Assembly (NCBI GenBank): GCA_963756975.1
Contig: CAVWPS010000002.1
Coordinates: 1,798,001-1,862,000 of the forward strand
Reading direction: 5' to 3'
DNA: 64,000 nt
Origin: CAVRQM01 sp963756975
GTDB taxonomy: Bacteria > Pseudomonadota > Alphaproteobacteria > Acetobacterales > Acetobacteraceae
The translations under genes and the position numbers were made by a program. This document shows, piece by piece, positions 9,134-17,445 of this stretch. The notes beneath the pieces were generated by a model. It ran no database searches, was not told the origin of the DNA, and saw nothing but the letters and a program-made list of their open reading frames with translations. How positions within the stretch are numbered: position 1 is the stretch's first letter; each line of letters begins with the position of its first letter.

Positions 9134-9171
9134 TTGACAAGAATATTCTAATGAAGGCATATGAAGATATG
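9134..9171 (+). promoter_or_regulatory. Putative arsR promoter and self-operator overlapping the start codon
   Basis: An AT-rich island in very GC-rich DNA. TTGACA (9134-9139) is a perfect -35 hexamer. A -10-like CATATG (9158-9163) lies 18 bases on. An inverted repeat CATAT-GAAG-ATATG spans 9158-9171 and contains the ATG at 9169. A second palindrome GAATATTC is at 9141-9148. Transcription from this promoter would begin at or within a few bases of ATG 9169. This implies leaderless translation, with ArsR binding over the -10 and start. Confidence 0.45.
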
Positions 9172-9474
9172 CCCGACGCATTCGAAGCCCTAGCCGATCC
9201 GAACCGGCGCGCCATCCTCGCCCTGCTCCGCCACGGCGAGCAGACGGCGGGGCGTCTGGTCGAGGCCCTGTCGCTGCCCCAGCCCAACGTCTCCAAGCAG
9301 CTCCGGGTGCTGCGCGAGGCGGGTCTGGTGCGGGCCAGGATCGACGGACCGCGCCGCCTGTACAGCATCGATCCGGAGCCGCTCATGGCGCTGGATCGCT
9401 GGCTTGCCGACTACCGGTCGTTCTGGACGGCGAGGCTCGACGCGCTGGGCAACCACCTGGAACGGAGCGAATGA
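9169..9474 (+). CDS. ArsR-family winged-helix transcriptional regulator
   Basis: A 101-residue ArsR/SmtB-type repressor. MPDAFEALADPNRRAILALL is the conserved first helices; GRLVEALSLPQPNVSKQLRV is the recognition helix-turn-helix; RARIDGPRRLYSIDPEPL is the wing. No metal-binding CxC is present, so it belongs to the metal-independent class commonly paired with AHSA1/SRPBCC genes. The stop overlaps the next start (ATGA at 9471-9474), indicating translational coupling and a two-gene operon. ATG 9169 is preferred on homology; ATG 9151 in the same frame would add MKAYED. It probably represses its own operon through the repeat overlapping its start. Confidence 0.88.
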   Translation: MPDAFEALADPNRRAILALLRHGEQTAGRLVEALSLPQPNVSKQLRVLREAGLVRARIDGPRRLYSIDPEPLMALDRWLADYRSFWTARLDALGNHLERSE

Positions 9475-10028
9475 GCATGGACGCGATCGATGGCGATGTC
9501 GGCACGTTTGCCGAGGCGGCGGACGGCACGGTGACACTGCGCTACGAGCGAATTTTTCCACGGCCGATCGGCACCGTATGGTCGGCCATCACGCAGCCGG
9601 AGCGGATCGCGGACTGGCTGGGCGCGGGCGAGCTGGAGCCGCGCGCGGGTGGCCGTTTTTCAGTGCGGGTCGGTCCCGGCGGCCGGGTGGCGATCGACGG
9701 CAGAGTGCTGACTTGGGAACCACCTTCGGTGCTGGCCTGCACCTGGAGCTGGCCCGGCGGCACCGAGACCGTCATTCGCTTCGACCTCACGGCATCCGGT
9801 GCCACATCGACACGGCTGGTGTTCACCCATACCGGCCTGCCCGCCGACCAGGTGGCCTCGGTCCTGCCGGGCTGGCACATTTATCTGGAGCGGCTGGCGC
9901 AGGTCGTCGCTGGCACCAGGCCCGAGGCGGATTTTTCCGCCCGGCACGCGGAAATCCGGGCGCTATACGGCCGGCGGTACGGCACCGAGGCGGCGGTGTG
10001 CGAGCCGACGCAAGCCGTAGCGGACTGA
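9471..10028 (+). CDS. SRPBCC/AHSA1 family protein
   Basis: A 185-residue START-like ligand-binding domain of the Activator-of-Hsp90-ATPase-1-like group. RYERIFPRPIGTVWSAIT and the following ERIADWLGAGELEPRAGG form the N-terminal beta-alpha-alpha. VLTWEPPSVLACTWSW and RLVFTHTGLP are the central strands, and SVLPGWHIYLERLAQV is the long C-terminal helix. It overlaps the ArsR gene by four bases and is presumably controlled by it. AHSA1 proteins of this type bind unknown hydrophobic ligands; the physiological role is not known. The tail after YGRRYG is unconserved. Confidence 0.85.
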   Translation: MSMDAIDGDVGTFAEAADGTVTLRYERIFPRPIGTVWSAITQPERIADWLGAGELEPRAGGRFSVRVGPGGRVAIDGRVLTWEPPSVLACTWSWPGGTETVIRFDLTASGATSTRLVFTHTGLPADQVASVLPGWHIYLERLAQVVAGTRPEADFSARHAEIRALYGRRYGTEAAVCEPTQAVAD

Positions 10029-10029
10029 C

Positions 10030-10235
10030 CGACGGACAGTGTCGTCGCCGAGCCGGCATGGGAGGCGGGGCGGTTCGCCCGCGAAGATGCGCTCGATCTC
10101 GGCTTGGTCCGGCAGGGGCGCGAACAGCACCTGGACGAAGCCGAGCCCGACCTGCCCGTCATCCGCGATCAACTCCAGCGCGGCCACGTTCGCGTCGTCG
10201 GCGCGCTGGAGCGTTGTTTCACGGCCCGGGAACAC
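10030..10235 (-). pseudogene. Possible fragment of an enolase-superfamily (mandelate racemase-like) protein
   Basis: On the minus strand about 70 codons read like a conserved protein core: VAALELIADDGQVGLGFVQV followed by LFAPLPDQAEIERIFAGE. The pattern LI.DDG..GLGF is reminiscent of the N-terminal capping domain of mandelate racemase/muconate-lactonizing enzymes. There is no good start, the catalytic barrel is absent, and the frame runs into the AHSA1 gene. It is best read as a degenerate leftover. The rest of 10029-10457 holds nothing else that I can support as a gene. Confidence 0.3.
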
Positions 10236-10457
10236 CCTGATCGAAAGCAGTTACCGGCGCGTCGGCAACCACCTCTCGCCGATACGGCCGGGCGAGAGCA
10301 TCTGGAGAGCGTCGATGCGTGCCGTGCGCGCGACGCGGACCGCGCGGAAGCGGCGTTGCGGGCGCGGCCCTGACACGCAACCTCGGCGGGCTCCGAGGGC
10401 GGGCTTTCGGTGCGCAGCGCCGGCTCCCATATCCGGCCAACGGGTGGGGACGGCATC

Positions 10458-11099
10458 ATGGCGGCTGACGCGACCGAAACCGTAAAACCGGTCCGTGGCC
10501 GGCCGAAGAAGTTCGACCGCGCGACCGCCCTGCGGCAGGCGATGGAGCTGTTCTGGGAGCGCGGCTACGAGGGCACGTCGTTCGACGACCTGATCGGCGC
10601 CATGGGGATCAGCCCGTCGAGCTTCTACAACGCGTTCGCCAGCAAGGAGCGCCTGTATCAGGAGGCGACGCGCGAATACATGGCGTGCGCGTCGACATGG
10701 TTTTCCGCCGAGCTCGCCGCCGCGACCGACACAAAAACCGCGTTCCGGCGATTGCTGGACGCGGCGGCGCGCGAGTTCACCCGTGACGACGTCCCGTCCG
10801 GCTGCATGATCTCGACGGCCGGCTTGCAGGTCCCGCCGTCGCTCCGGGCCGTGCGCGACATGATGGTCGGGTTTCGCCAAGCCGCGCAGGTGGCGATGGC
10901 GGCGCGCATCCGCAAAGGCATCGACGACGGCGACGTGCCGCAAGACACCGATGTCGACTCGCTGGCCGCGTTCTACAGCGCGTTGTCGCGCGGGATGGCG
11001 GTTCAGGCCCGCGACGGCGCGGGGCGGGAGCGGCTGCGATCCATCGTCGAGATCGGGATGCGGGCGTGGCCGGTGCCGCCGGATCGTTCCGGGCGGTAA
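10458..11099 (+). CDS. TetR/AcrR-family transcriptional regulator
   Basis: A 213-residue repressor. The N-terminal DNA-binding domain starts RGRPKKFDRATALRQAMELF and continues GYEGTSFDDLIGAMGISPSS, FYNAFASKERLY, the classic TetR helix-turn-helix. The C-terminal region (DDVPSGCMISTAGL...) resembles the TetR_C_16/C_11-type ligand domains of regulators adjacent to SDR genes. It starts at ATG 10458 with a GGGGACGG sequence just upstream. The truncated SDR gene directly downstream was probably its target, so the regulator may now be orphaned or control another locus. Confidence 0.88.
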   Translation: MAADATETVKPVRGRPKKFDRATALRQAMELFWERGYEGTSFDDLIGAMGISPSSFYNAFASKERLYQEATREYMACASTWFSAELAAATDTKTAFRRLLDAAAREFTRDDVPSGCMISTAGLQVPPSLRAVRDMMVGFRQAAQVAMAARIRKGIDDGDVPQDTDVDSLAAFYSALSRGMAVQARDGAGRERLRSIVEIGMRAWPVPPDRSGR

Positions 11100-11129
11100 T
11101 CTGGGTCCATCGCTCCAAACAGCTTGATC

Positions 11130-11431
11130 GTGGGCTCGCGATCACCAAGACGCTGGCCAAGGAGTTCGCGGCGCGAAAGATCCGCGTCACCGGCGTCAAC
11201 CCGGGGTTCGTCGTGACCGAGGGCACCAACTCGGCCGGCATGGTCGGCGGCGAGTTCGAGGCTTGGGCGCTCGCCAACACGCCGCTCGGACGCGTCGGCC
11301 GTCCCGAGGACATCGCGGCCGCGGTCGCGTTCCTGGCGTCGGACGACGCGAGCTGGATCACCGGCGAGTCGCTGGTCGTGTCCGGCGGCAACGGGATGTC
11401 GTTTTCTACGCTGTCGGCATTCGCCCTCTGA
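11130..11431 (+). pseudogene. Short-chain dehydrogenase/reductase, C-terminal remnant
   Basis: The frame gives AITKTLAKEFAARKIRVTGV, NPGFVVTEGT, then GRVGRPEDIAAAVAFLASDD and WITGESLVVSGGNGMS. This is the last ~100 residues of a classical SDR (family length ~250). The Rossmann nucleotide-binding half and the catalytic Ser-Tyr-Lys are absent. Sequence between the TetR stop (11099) and 11130 (VHRSKQLDRGL) no longer matches an SDR, so a 5' deletion joined the remnant to the TetR gene. It overlaps the 3' end of the convergent isomerase gene. No functional dehydrogenase is expected. Confidence 0.75.
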
Positions 11432-12224
11432 CGAACTCGAAACTCCGCCGGGCACCCTCGGCGGGGTCGGGCCAGCGATCGAGTTCGTTGGTGATCCAGC
11501 CGCGATAGCCGATGTCGGTCAGCGCCTGCAGCACGGCACCGTTGTCGCAGTCGCCCTCGTCCACCGGGGTGAACGCGAACGGCGTCCGTCGCAAACCTTT
11601 CAGGTGAATGTACGAGATCCGGTCGGCATGTTCGCGCACCATCTCGGCCGGGACGCCGCCGGCCGCCGCGAGGTGCGCGGTATCCGGGCAAAAGCCGATC
11701 GAGGTTTTCGCGAAAATCTTGCGCACCTCGTCCGGTCCTTCGACCAGCGTCGTCAGATGCGGGTGGTAGTGCGCCCGCAGCCCGCGCGCGCGGCATAGCG
11801 CGTCGACCCGGTCGAGCGAGCGCGCCAATGCATCGAGGTCGCCGTCGCGCGCGCCGGTCGCACGCTTGGCACCGCCACCGACGACCAGATGCTCGGCCCC
11901 GAGGTTTTGTGCCGCATCGGCTGCGCGCGTGATGCGCGAAAACTCCTCGTCGAGGATGTCGTCGAAGATGAAATTGGCACCGCTGTAGACGGCGACAAGT
12001 TTCAGGTGGTGCGTGTCGAGGATCGCGCGGATGTCGGCGGCACCATCCACCACATTGCCGTCGAAAAACTCGATCCCCTCGTATCCGGCGGCGGCGATTT
12101 CGCGGGCCGCGCGGTCCATGTCGCCGAACGTCACGTAGGTGAGTTGGGCGATCGACGTGACGCCGACCGCGTTGCCGCCGAGCGGCCCCCAGCAGTTCGC
12201 GTGGTAGGCGAGCTTCCAGCTCAC
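11406..12224 (-). CDS. Xylose-isomerase-like TIM-barrel sugar (phosphate) isomerase/epimerase
   Basis: A 272-residue member of the AP-endonuclease-2/xylose-isomerase-like superfamily. It starts MSWKLAYHANCWGPLGGN. GYEGIEFFDGNVVDG, YHPHLTTLVEG, GFCPDTAHLAAAGG and the late SYIHLKGLRR supply the His/Glu/Asp ligands typical of the metal site in such barrels (IolE/IolI-like proteins). Its start overlaps the GMC gene's stop by four bases, so it is the third gene of an operon with the gluconate 2-dehydrogenase subunit 3-like and GMC proteins. A role downstream of a periplasmic sugar or polyol oxidation is inferred; the substrate is unknown. Confidence 0.82.
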   Translation of the reverse strand: MSWKLAYHANCWGPLGGNAVGVTSIAQLTYVTFGDMDRAAREIAAAGYEGIEFFDGNVVDGAADIRAILDTHHLKLVAVYSGANFIFDDILDEEFSRITRAADAAQNLGAEHLVVGGGAKRATGARDGDLDALARSLDRVDALCRARGLRAHYHPHLTTLVEGPDEVRKIFAKTSIGFCPDTAHLAAAGGVPAEMVREHADRISYIHLKGLRRTPFAFTPVDEGDCDNGAVLQALTDIGYRGWITNELDRWPDPAEGARRSFEFVRGRMPTA

Positions 12225-13888
12225 GCCGGTACCCTCGCCGCACTGCGCGCCGAGGCGGCGAACCGGCCACGCTCGGCGATGATGTGGTCCGCCACGCGCC
12301 AGGCATTGGCCATGATCGACAGCGTCGGGTTGGCCCCGGTCGCGGTCGGGAACGACGAGCCGTCGACCGCGAACAGATTGGCGACCTCGTGCGCCTGACA
12401 GTATCTGTTCAACACCGATGTCGCCGGATCGTCGCCCATCCGCGCCGTGCCGTGCTGGTGCGAACAGTTGCCCGTCACCCGTTCGGCGTACACCTTCGTC
12501 ACCGTCTTCGCCCCCGCCGCCTCCAGCACGTCGGCGCCGCGGTCGATCAGGTAGCGGCCCTGCGCCAGATCGTTCTCGTGCGGTTGCAGCGTCACCCGCG
12601 CGACCGGCAGGCCCCAGCTATCGACCATCGTGTCGTCGAGGTCGACGCGGTTGTCGTGCCGCGGCATGTCGTGCAGCACCATCGCGACCGCCATCGAGTG
12701 GTTGAACGCCTCGCGGTCGACCCGCTTCGCCTCCGCACCCCAAGACGGCGAGCCGGGCAGGCGCCAGTTGATCGGCAACGGGATGCCGACGCCGGCCGCC
12801 GCGATGTGACCGCCGCCGACGAAGTTGCGCGACGGATTGTGCTCGTAATGCTGAAAGCTCGACGCGCTGACGTAGCCGCCGCCGGCCCACGCGTACACGG
12901 GATCCTCGAACACGCCGACGGCCGCACTGTATTCGTGAAACGTCACGTTGCGCCCGACCAGATCGTTGCCGTTGGCCAGCCCGTTCGGAAACCTCGCGCT
13001 TTTCGACAACAGCAAAAGTCGCGCCGTCTCGACCGCGCCGCATGCGAGCAGGAACACGTCCGCGTCCTGTTCGACCATATCGCCGTCCGCATCCTCGTAC
13101 AGCACGCTCCCGATCCGCCCGTCCGCGTCGAGTATCAGCTCGCGCACGTAGCAGTCCGGACGCAGATCGTAGCGTCCGGTCGCGACTGCGTCGGGGATGA
13201 ACACGTTGAGCGCGCTCGATCGTGTTCCGGTGGGGTCGCCATGCTGCTGCGCGAACGCGCTGATCACCGTCGCCGGACGGCCGTTGAACGGTCGCGACAA
13301 GGCGGCCTGCGGCATCGGAAACGAGTTCCAGCCGAGTGCCGCGCAGCCCCGGTGAAAATTCTCGGCATACCGCGACATCGGCATCGGCGGGCACGGATAG
13401 TCGCGGCTGCGCGGACCTTCGAACGTGTTGGCGCCGGCCAGGCCGGACACGCCGAACGCCCATTCGACGCGGTCGTAATACGGCTCCAGATCGTCGTACC
13501 CGATCGGCCAGTCGGCCAGCGTCGTCCCTGCCAGCGGCCCGGCGATGCTGCGGAGGCGGAAATCGTTGGGCGTGAAGCGCGGCAGCCAGCCCTGCCAATG
13601 AACCGTGCCGCCGCCGACCATCTGCGGCACCGGGCAGAACATGTTCTCGACCGCAGGCTCGTCGGCCGTGGTGCGCGACGTGCGGGGGTTCAGGATCGGG
13701 TCGGGCCAGAGATTGTACCGGTTGATGTTGGCCAGCTCGTCGCCGCCGAAACTCTCGCGCTTGCGCCACGGCCCGCGCTCCAGCCCGACGACGCGCACGC
13801 CCGCCTCGGTCAGCACTTTGGCCGCCGTCGCACCCGAGGCACCGGCGCCGATGATGCAAACCTCCGTCCGGTCCGGCTTACGCGCCAT
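12221..13888 (-). CDS. GMC-family FAD oxidoreductase (sugar/alcohol dehydrogenase large subunit)
   Basis: A 555-residue flavoprotein. The ADP-binding GAGASGATAAKVLTEAGV is near residue 14. VGGGTVHWQGWLPRFTPNDF is the signature around the flavin. The C-terminal NCSHQHGTARMGDDPATSVL and FAVDGSSFPTATGANPTLSI carry the catalytic His and the GMC oxred C motif. No twin-arginine signal is present. It overlaps the upstream subunit-3-like gene by 11 bases. The combination resembles membrane gluconate/sorbitol-type dehydrogenases, but no cytochrome c subunit gene is next to it. Electron acceptor and substrate remain unknown. Confidence 0.9.
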   Translation of the reverse strand: MARKPDRTEVCIIGAGASGATAAKVLTEAGVRVVGLERGPWRKRESFGGDELANINRYNLWPDPILNPRTSRTTADEPAVENMFCPVPQMVGGGTVHWQGWLPRFTPNDFRLRSIAGPLAGTTLADWPIGYDDLEPYYDRVEWAFGVSGLAGANTFEGPRSRDYPCPPMPMSRYAENFHRGCAALGWNSFPMPQAALSRPFNGRPATVISAFAQQHGDPTGTRSSALNVFIPDAVATGRYDLRPDCYVRELILDADGRIGSVLYEDADGDMVEQDADVFLLACGAVETARLLLLSKSARFPNGLANGNDLVGRNVTFHEYSAAVGVFEDPVYAWAGGGYVSASSFQHYEHNPSRNFVGGGHIAAAGVGIPLPINWRLPGSPSWGAEAKRVDREAFNHSMAVAMVLHDMPRHDNRVDLDDTMVDSWGLPVARVTLQPHENDLAQGRYLIDRGADVLEAAGAKTVTKVYAERVTGNCSHQHGTARMGDDPATSVLNRYCQAHEVANLFAVDGSSFPTATGANPTLSIMANAWRVADHIIAERGRFAASARSAARVPA

Positions 13889-14537
13889 GATGCATCCTCC
13901 GGTTCTCGGGCGACGGATCGGTGTGTCCCTCGCTGAAATACCGCAGCGTCGAGTATCGCCCCTCGTGCACCTCCGCGAGCGACGCGGGACCGGGGAAGCC
14001 GATCGTCTCCCAGCCGATGCGATCGCGGTTGCCGCCGTAGATCGGGTCGGCGAGGAAGCCCTGCCGCGTGTGGGTCACGAGCAACGGCAGGAAATCGAGG
14101 TCCGTCTCGGTGCTGGTCTGCTGCAGCGCGGGACCGGTCGAGGCCGGGCCGCCGAGCGCGTACGCGGGCGACAGCGCGCTGTCGGGCCAGTGCTCGCGGC
14201 GTTCGATCGCGTACAGCACGGAATCCTGTTGCTCGGGCGGTAGTTGCGCGAACTTGGCACCGAAGCTGTGCAGCGCACGGCTATCGAGTTCGCGCACGCC
14301 GTCCGCGTACTTGACCCGCATGATGTCGATGCGGGTTTGCCACGCCACGGCCGCGCGTCCGGTTAGCCGCTCGAACCCGCTGCCGTCGGGTTTCGCGTAG
14401 ATGAACCCGATGCCGGAAAGATAGCGGTCCACAAAGTCGATCGCGCCCGCCTCGGCGGCACCCGGCGTATCGTCGGACGGAATGATCCGGGCCATCGCGG
14501 CTGCGATCGTGGCCCGTTGATGCGGATCGAAGAACAT
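13878..14537 (-). CDS. Gluconate 2-dehydrogenase subunit 3 family protein
   Basis: A 219-residue small-subunit-type protein: MFFDPHQRATIAAAMARIIP with SDDTPGAAEAGAIDFVDRYL is the hallmark N-terminus of the family, and LPLLVTHTRQGFLADPIYGG with WETIGFPG follows. Classical family members carry a Tat signal; this one does not have an obvious signal. It is the first gene of the leftward operon subunit 3-GMC flavoprotein-TIM-barrel isomerase. The protein normally serves as partner or chaperone for the GMC large subunit. It starts at ATG 14537 with AGGAGGGG just upstream. Confidence 0.88.
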   Translation of the reverse strand: MFFDPHQRATIAAAMARIIPSDDTPGAAEAGAIDFVDRYLSGIGFIYAKPDGSGFERLTGRAAVAWQTRIDIMRVKYADGVRELDSRALHSFGAKFAQLPPEQQDSVLYAIERREHWPDSALSPAYALGGPASTGPALQQTSTETDLDFLPLLVTHTRQGFLADPIYGGNRDRIGWETIGFPGPASLAEVHEGRYSTLRYFSEGHTDPSPENRRMHHGA

Positions 14538-14552
14538 CGTTTCCCCTCCTGT

Positions 14553-15296
14553 TTAGCGGCAACCCGCCATATTCGGCGGTGAAGCCATCATCGGCGCCAG
14601 CGTGCGCGCGATCTTGCACCGGCTCGGGCGATGATAGCCCGGCATCGTCGGCTGGCGGTTCAAGATCAGACGAAGAAAGTGTCCGTTGGCCAGCGGCACC
14701 CGGATCACGCCCAGCAATGCGAGCCGGGACGCGATGGTTCCCCTCGGCAGACCCTGGATAATGCCTTCGCCGATCGAGGCGACCCGGTCGCGGTATTCCG
14801 CCGCAAGCTCGGGGACGTGGCTGTGATACAGGCCGACCGCGACCGACCAGTCGTGCCCGCTCTCGTCGTCGTAGAGCTGGCGCAGGAAGGTGGCCGCGTA
14901 GCGCGCGTTCAGCCACGGGTCGAACCCGTCCTCGACGGTCGCGAACGCGTGCGGGTGATATTGCAGGTTGATCTGCAGGCAGCCGACATCGACGAAATGG
15001 GCGAGTTTCGCGGCCGGTCCACGCACCCATGCGGCGGCCTCGGCTTGCGTCGCGAAGGTGAGGTCCGTCCCGTCCGCGTCGATGGTCCACGGCCACGCGC
15101 CGCTTTCCACCCGCGCGATGCGGCCCATCAGCCCGTCCGGAATACCGGCCTGCGTTCCGGCGGCGGCGGCGGCGCGCAGGCAGGCTTCGCCCGGCGTGTC
15201 CGTTCCGGCGGGGATCACATGGCGCGCCCACGCGGGGGCGGCCAGCAACAGCAGTAGACTAAGGGTCGCTGCGAAGCAGCTTGATACGCTTGCCAT
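14553..15296 (-). CDS. Secreted lytic transglycosylase (SLT domain)
   Basis: A 247-residue protein with a signal peptide (FAATLSLLLLLAAPAWA, cleavage likely before RHVIP). The SLT fold is visible as IPDGLMGRIARVESGAWPW, containing the catalytic Glu in the E-S-G motif, then DVGCLQINLQYHPHAF and WSVAVGLYHS. It would cleave the MurNAc-GlcNAc bond of peptidoglycan in the periplasm. The C-terminal ~45 residues are unconserved and basic. The start overlaps the end of rnd by 38 bases, so co-transcription with rnd is likely. Confidence 0.85.
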   Translation of the reverse strand: MASVSSCFAATLSLLLLLAAPAWARHVIPAGTDTPGEACLRAAAAAGTQAGIPDGLMGRIARVESGAWPWTIDADGTDLTFATQAEAAAWVRGPAAKLAHFVDVGCLQINLQYHPHAFATVEDGFDPWLNARYAATFLRQLYDDESGHDWSVAVGLYHSHVPELAAEYRDRVASIGEGIIQGLPRGTIASRLALLGVIRVPLANGHFLRLILNRQPTMPGYHRPSRCKIARTLAPMMASPPNMAGCR

Positions 15297-16443
15297 CGAC
15301 GCCCAACGCGATCCGCCCGGCTTTCAGCGACCGCGCGTCGTCGCCGAACAGCTCGGCCCGCCAGCCGTGCATGGCCGGAACGTCCGGCGTGTCCTCGGTC
15401 GCGAGCCGGTCGAGGTCATCGGAACTCGCGACCAGCCTCGGTGCCACGTCGTGGCGCTCGCACGCGGCGGCCAGCAGCACTTTCAGCAAGCTCACCAGCG
15501 CCGGCGACGGTTTCGGGCCATCGCGCCCGCCCGGCTCCGGCAACGCATCCTCGGGCAACGCCTTTGCGCGGGCGATGGCGGCAAGCAGGCCGGCGCCCAT
15601 CTTGCCCTCGGCGAAGCCACGGGTAATGCCGCGTGCGCGTGAAAGGTCGTCGGCGGTTTCGGGGGCGGTGGCGGCGAGGTCGAGCACCAGCTCGTCCTTG
15701 ACGATGCGCTGGCGCGGGACGTTGGCCTTCTGCGCCTCCCGCTCCCGCCACGCGGCGATCGCGCGCAGCACGCCCAGCATCCGCCGGTTCGACGTGCGCG
15801 GCCGCAGCCGCTCCCACATCCGCTCCGGGTCCGGGTTGTACAGCGCCGGGTCGGCCAGTCCGGCCAGTTCCTCGGCGACCCAGGCGAGCCGGCCCTCGCG
15901 GCCCAGCTTCTCGGTCAGCGCCTCATAAACCCGGCGCAAATGCGTCACGTCGGCGGCGGCGTAGGTGATCTGCGAGGCCGACAGCGGGCGCGCCGACCAG
16001 TCGCTGAACCGGTGTGCCTTGTCGATCTGCCCGCCGGTCAGGCCGGCCACCAGCGCGTCGTAGCCGACCTGGTCGCCGAAGCCCGCCACCATCGCCGCGA
16101 TCTGGGTATCGAACAGCGGCACCGGGGGTGCGCCGAACAACTGGACGAAGATCTCCACGTCCTGCCGTGCGGCATGGAACACTTTGACCACCGCAGGATC
16201 GGCCAGCAGGCGGCCGACCGGGGCGAGGTCGAGGCCCGGCGCCTCGGCGTCGATCACCGCGACCTCGTCCTCGCCGGCGAGCTGGATGACGCACAGCTCG
16301 GGCCAGTAGGTCCGTTCGCGCATGAACTCGGTATCGACCGTCACGAAAGTTTCGCGGGCCAACCGATCGCAGAGGGCTGCGAGTTCGGCGGAGGTCGTTA
16401 TCAGGGAGGGGGCGGGGAACGCCACCCGGGATGGCCGGGGCAT
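15259..16443 (-). CDS. rnd: Ribonuclease D
   Basis: A 394-residue 3'-5' exoribonuclease of the DEDD superfamily that trims tRNA and other stable RNA 3' ends. Exo I is FVTVDTEFMRERTYWPELCV (Asp and Glu), Exo II is VFHAARQDVEIF, Exo III is SASQITYAAADVTHL. One HRDC domain follows (NRRMLGVLRAIAAWREREAQ) with a second helical region. ATG 16443 (MPRPSRVAFPAP) was chosen; an earlier ATG at 16518 would overlap the divergent corA start and adds an unconserved stretch. It is divergent from corA. Confidence 0.92.
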   Translation of the reverse strand: MPRPSRVAFPAPSLITTSAELAALCDRLARETFVTVDTEFMRERTYWPELCVIQLAGEDEVAVIDAEAPGLDLAPVGRLLADPAVVKVFHAARQDVEIFVQLFGAPPVPLFDTQIAAMVAGFGDQVGYDALVAGLTGGQIDKAHRFSDWSARPLSASQITYAAADVTHLRRVYEALTEKLGREGRLAWVAEELAGLADPALYNPDPERMWERLRPRTSNRRMLGVLRAIAAWREREAQKANVPRQRIVKDELVLDLAATAPETADDLSRARGITRGFAEGKMGAGLLAAIARAKALPEDALPEPGGRDGPKPSPALVSLLKVLLAAACERHDVAPRLVASSDDLDRLATEDTPDVPAMHGWRAELFGDDARSLKAGRIALGVDGKRIKLLRSDP

Positions 16444-16507
16444 GCGCAGTCCCCTACACCCGAGACCGGGCACGCGAAAGCCAGGGCACGCGAAAGATGG
16501 GACGATA

Positions 16508-17431
16508 ATGCTGACCACGGCGGGCGGCGACCTTCAGGGCGCCACATGGATCGATTTGCTGGAACCGACCGAGGCGGAGGCGGCCGATGTCGCGGCCGCG
16601 ACCGGGCTGCGCGTGCCGCGCGTGACCGAGTTGTCGGAGATCGAGACATCGAGCCGCCTGCAGCGCGCCGGCGACGTGCTGACGTTGTCGGTCCCGGCAC
16701 TGGGCAAGACCGCGCGGGGCCGGGCGGCGCCGGTCGGCTACGTGCTGACGAAGGATCGCCTGCTGACGATCCGCTTCACGTCGCTTGCCGCGTTCGACGC
16801 ACGGCTGGCCGGGGCCGCGCACCACCAGGACAGCTCGATCGGTCATTTCGTCGGGCTGATCGAGACGGTTGTCGACCACATCGCCGATCTGCTGGAGGAG
16901 CAGGCCGCGTCGCTCGACGGGTTTTCCGCCGCCGTCTTTCGCCCCACCGCCGCCGGCGGCCCGCCCGCCCGTGCGGAAAAGCGGCTGCGCGGCGTGATGG
17001 CCGGTCTGGGCGATACCGGCGACTTGCTCGGGCGATTGCGCGACACGTTGCTCGGCTATTCGCGCGCGGTGCCGTACGTGCTCGTCAATGCCGCCGAATG
17101 GCTGCCGTCGGAGGCGCACGAGCGCCTGGAATCGCTGCGGTCCGACATCGCCTCGCTGTCCGACTACGACACGAGGCTGACCGAGAAGGTGCAGTTCCTG
17201 CTGGACGCGACGCTCGGCTTCATCAACATCGAGCAGAACGCGATCATCAAGGTGCTCACCATCGTCAGCATCGTCGGCATCCCGCCGACCTTCATCGCGA
17301 GCCTGTATGGCATGAACTTCAAGGATATCCCGGAGCTCGGGTGGAGTTTCGGCTACCCGTACGCGCTGGGGCTGATGCTGGTGACGGCACTGGCGCCGGT
17401 GGTCTGGTTCCGGGTCAAGGGCTGGCTCTGA
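16508..17431 (+). CDS. CorA-like divalent metal ion transporter
   Basis: A 307-residue inner-membrane channel or transporter of the CorA/ZntB family. The N-terminal cytoplasmic domain starts MLTTAGGDLQGATWIDLLEP. A long helical stalk (about 125-240) leads to TM1 (IIKVLTIVSIVGIPPTFIAS), the signature YGMNFKDIPELGW (GMN motif in the pore loop), TM2 and a short tail. This layout is diagnostic of pentameric CorA proteins for Mg2+ or Co2+ (ZntB has GxN variants). The start at ATG 16508 lies 64 bases from the divergent rnd start. Specific cation unknown, though GMN favours Mg2+. Confidence 0.88.
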   Translation: MLTTAGGDLQGATWIDLLEPTEAEAADVAAATGLRVPRVTELSEIETSSRLQRAGDVLTLSVPALGKTARGRAAPVGYVLTKDRLLTIRFTSLAAFDARLAGAAHHQDSSIGHFVGLIETVVDHIADLLEEQAASLDGFSAAVFRPTAAGGPPARAEKRLRGVMAGLGDTGDLLGRLRDTLLGYSRAVPYVLVNAAEWLPSEAHERLESLRSDIASLSDYDTRLTEKVQFLLDATLGFINIEQNAIIKVLTIVSIVGIPPTFIASLYGMNFKDIPELGWSFGYPYALGLMLVTALAPVVWFRVKGWL

Positions 17432-17445
17432 TCCGGTTTGAAGAC

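Noticed and set aside
11406..12224. Assignment of the TIM-barrel protein as an apiose-pathway decarboxylase (OiaC-like) linked to the RLP cluster
   Set aside because: It is about 20 kb away in a separate GMC dehydrogenase operon, and sequence alone does not distinguish it from other xylose-isomerase-like barrels.
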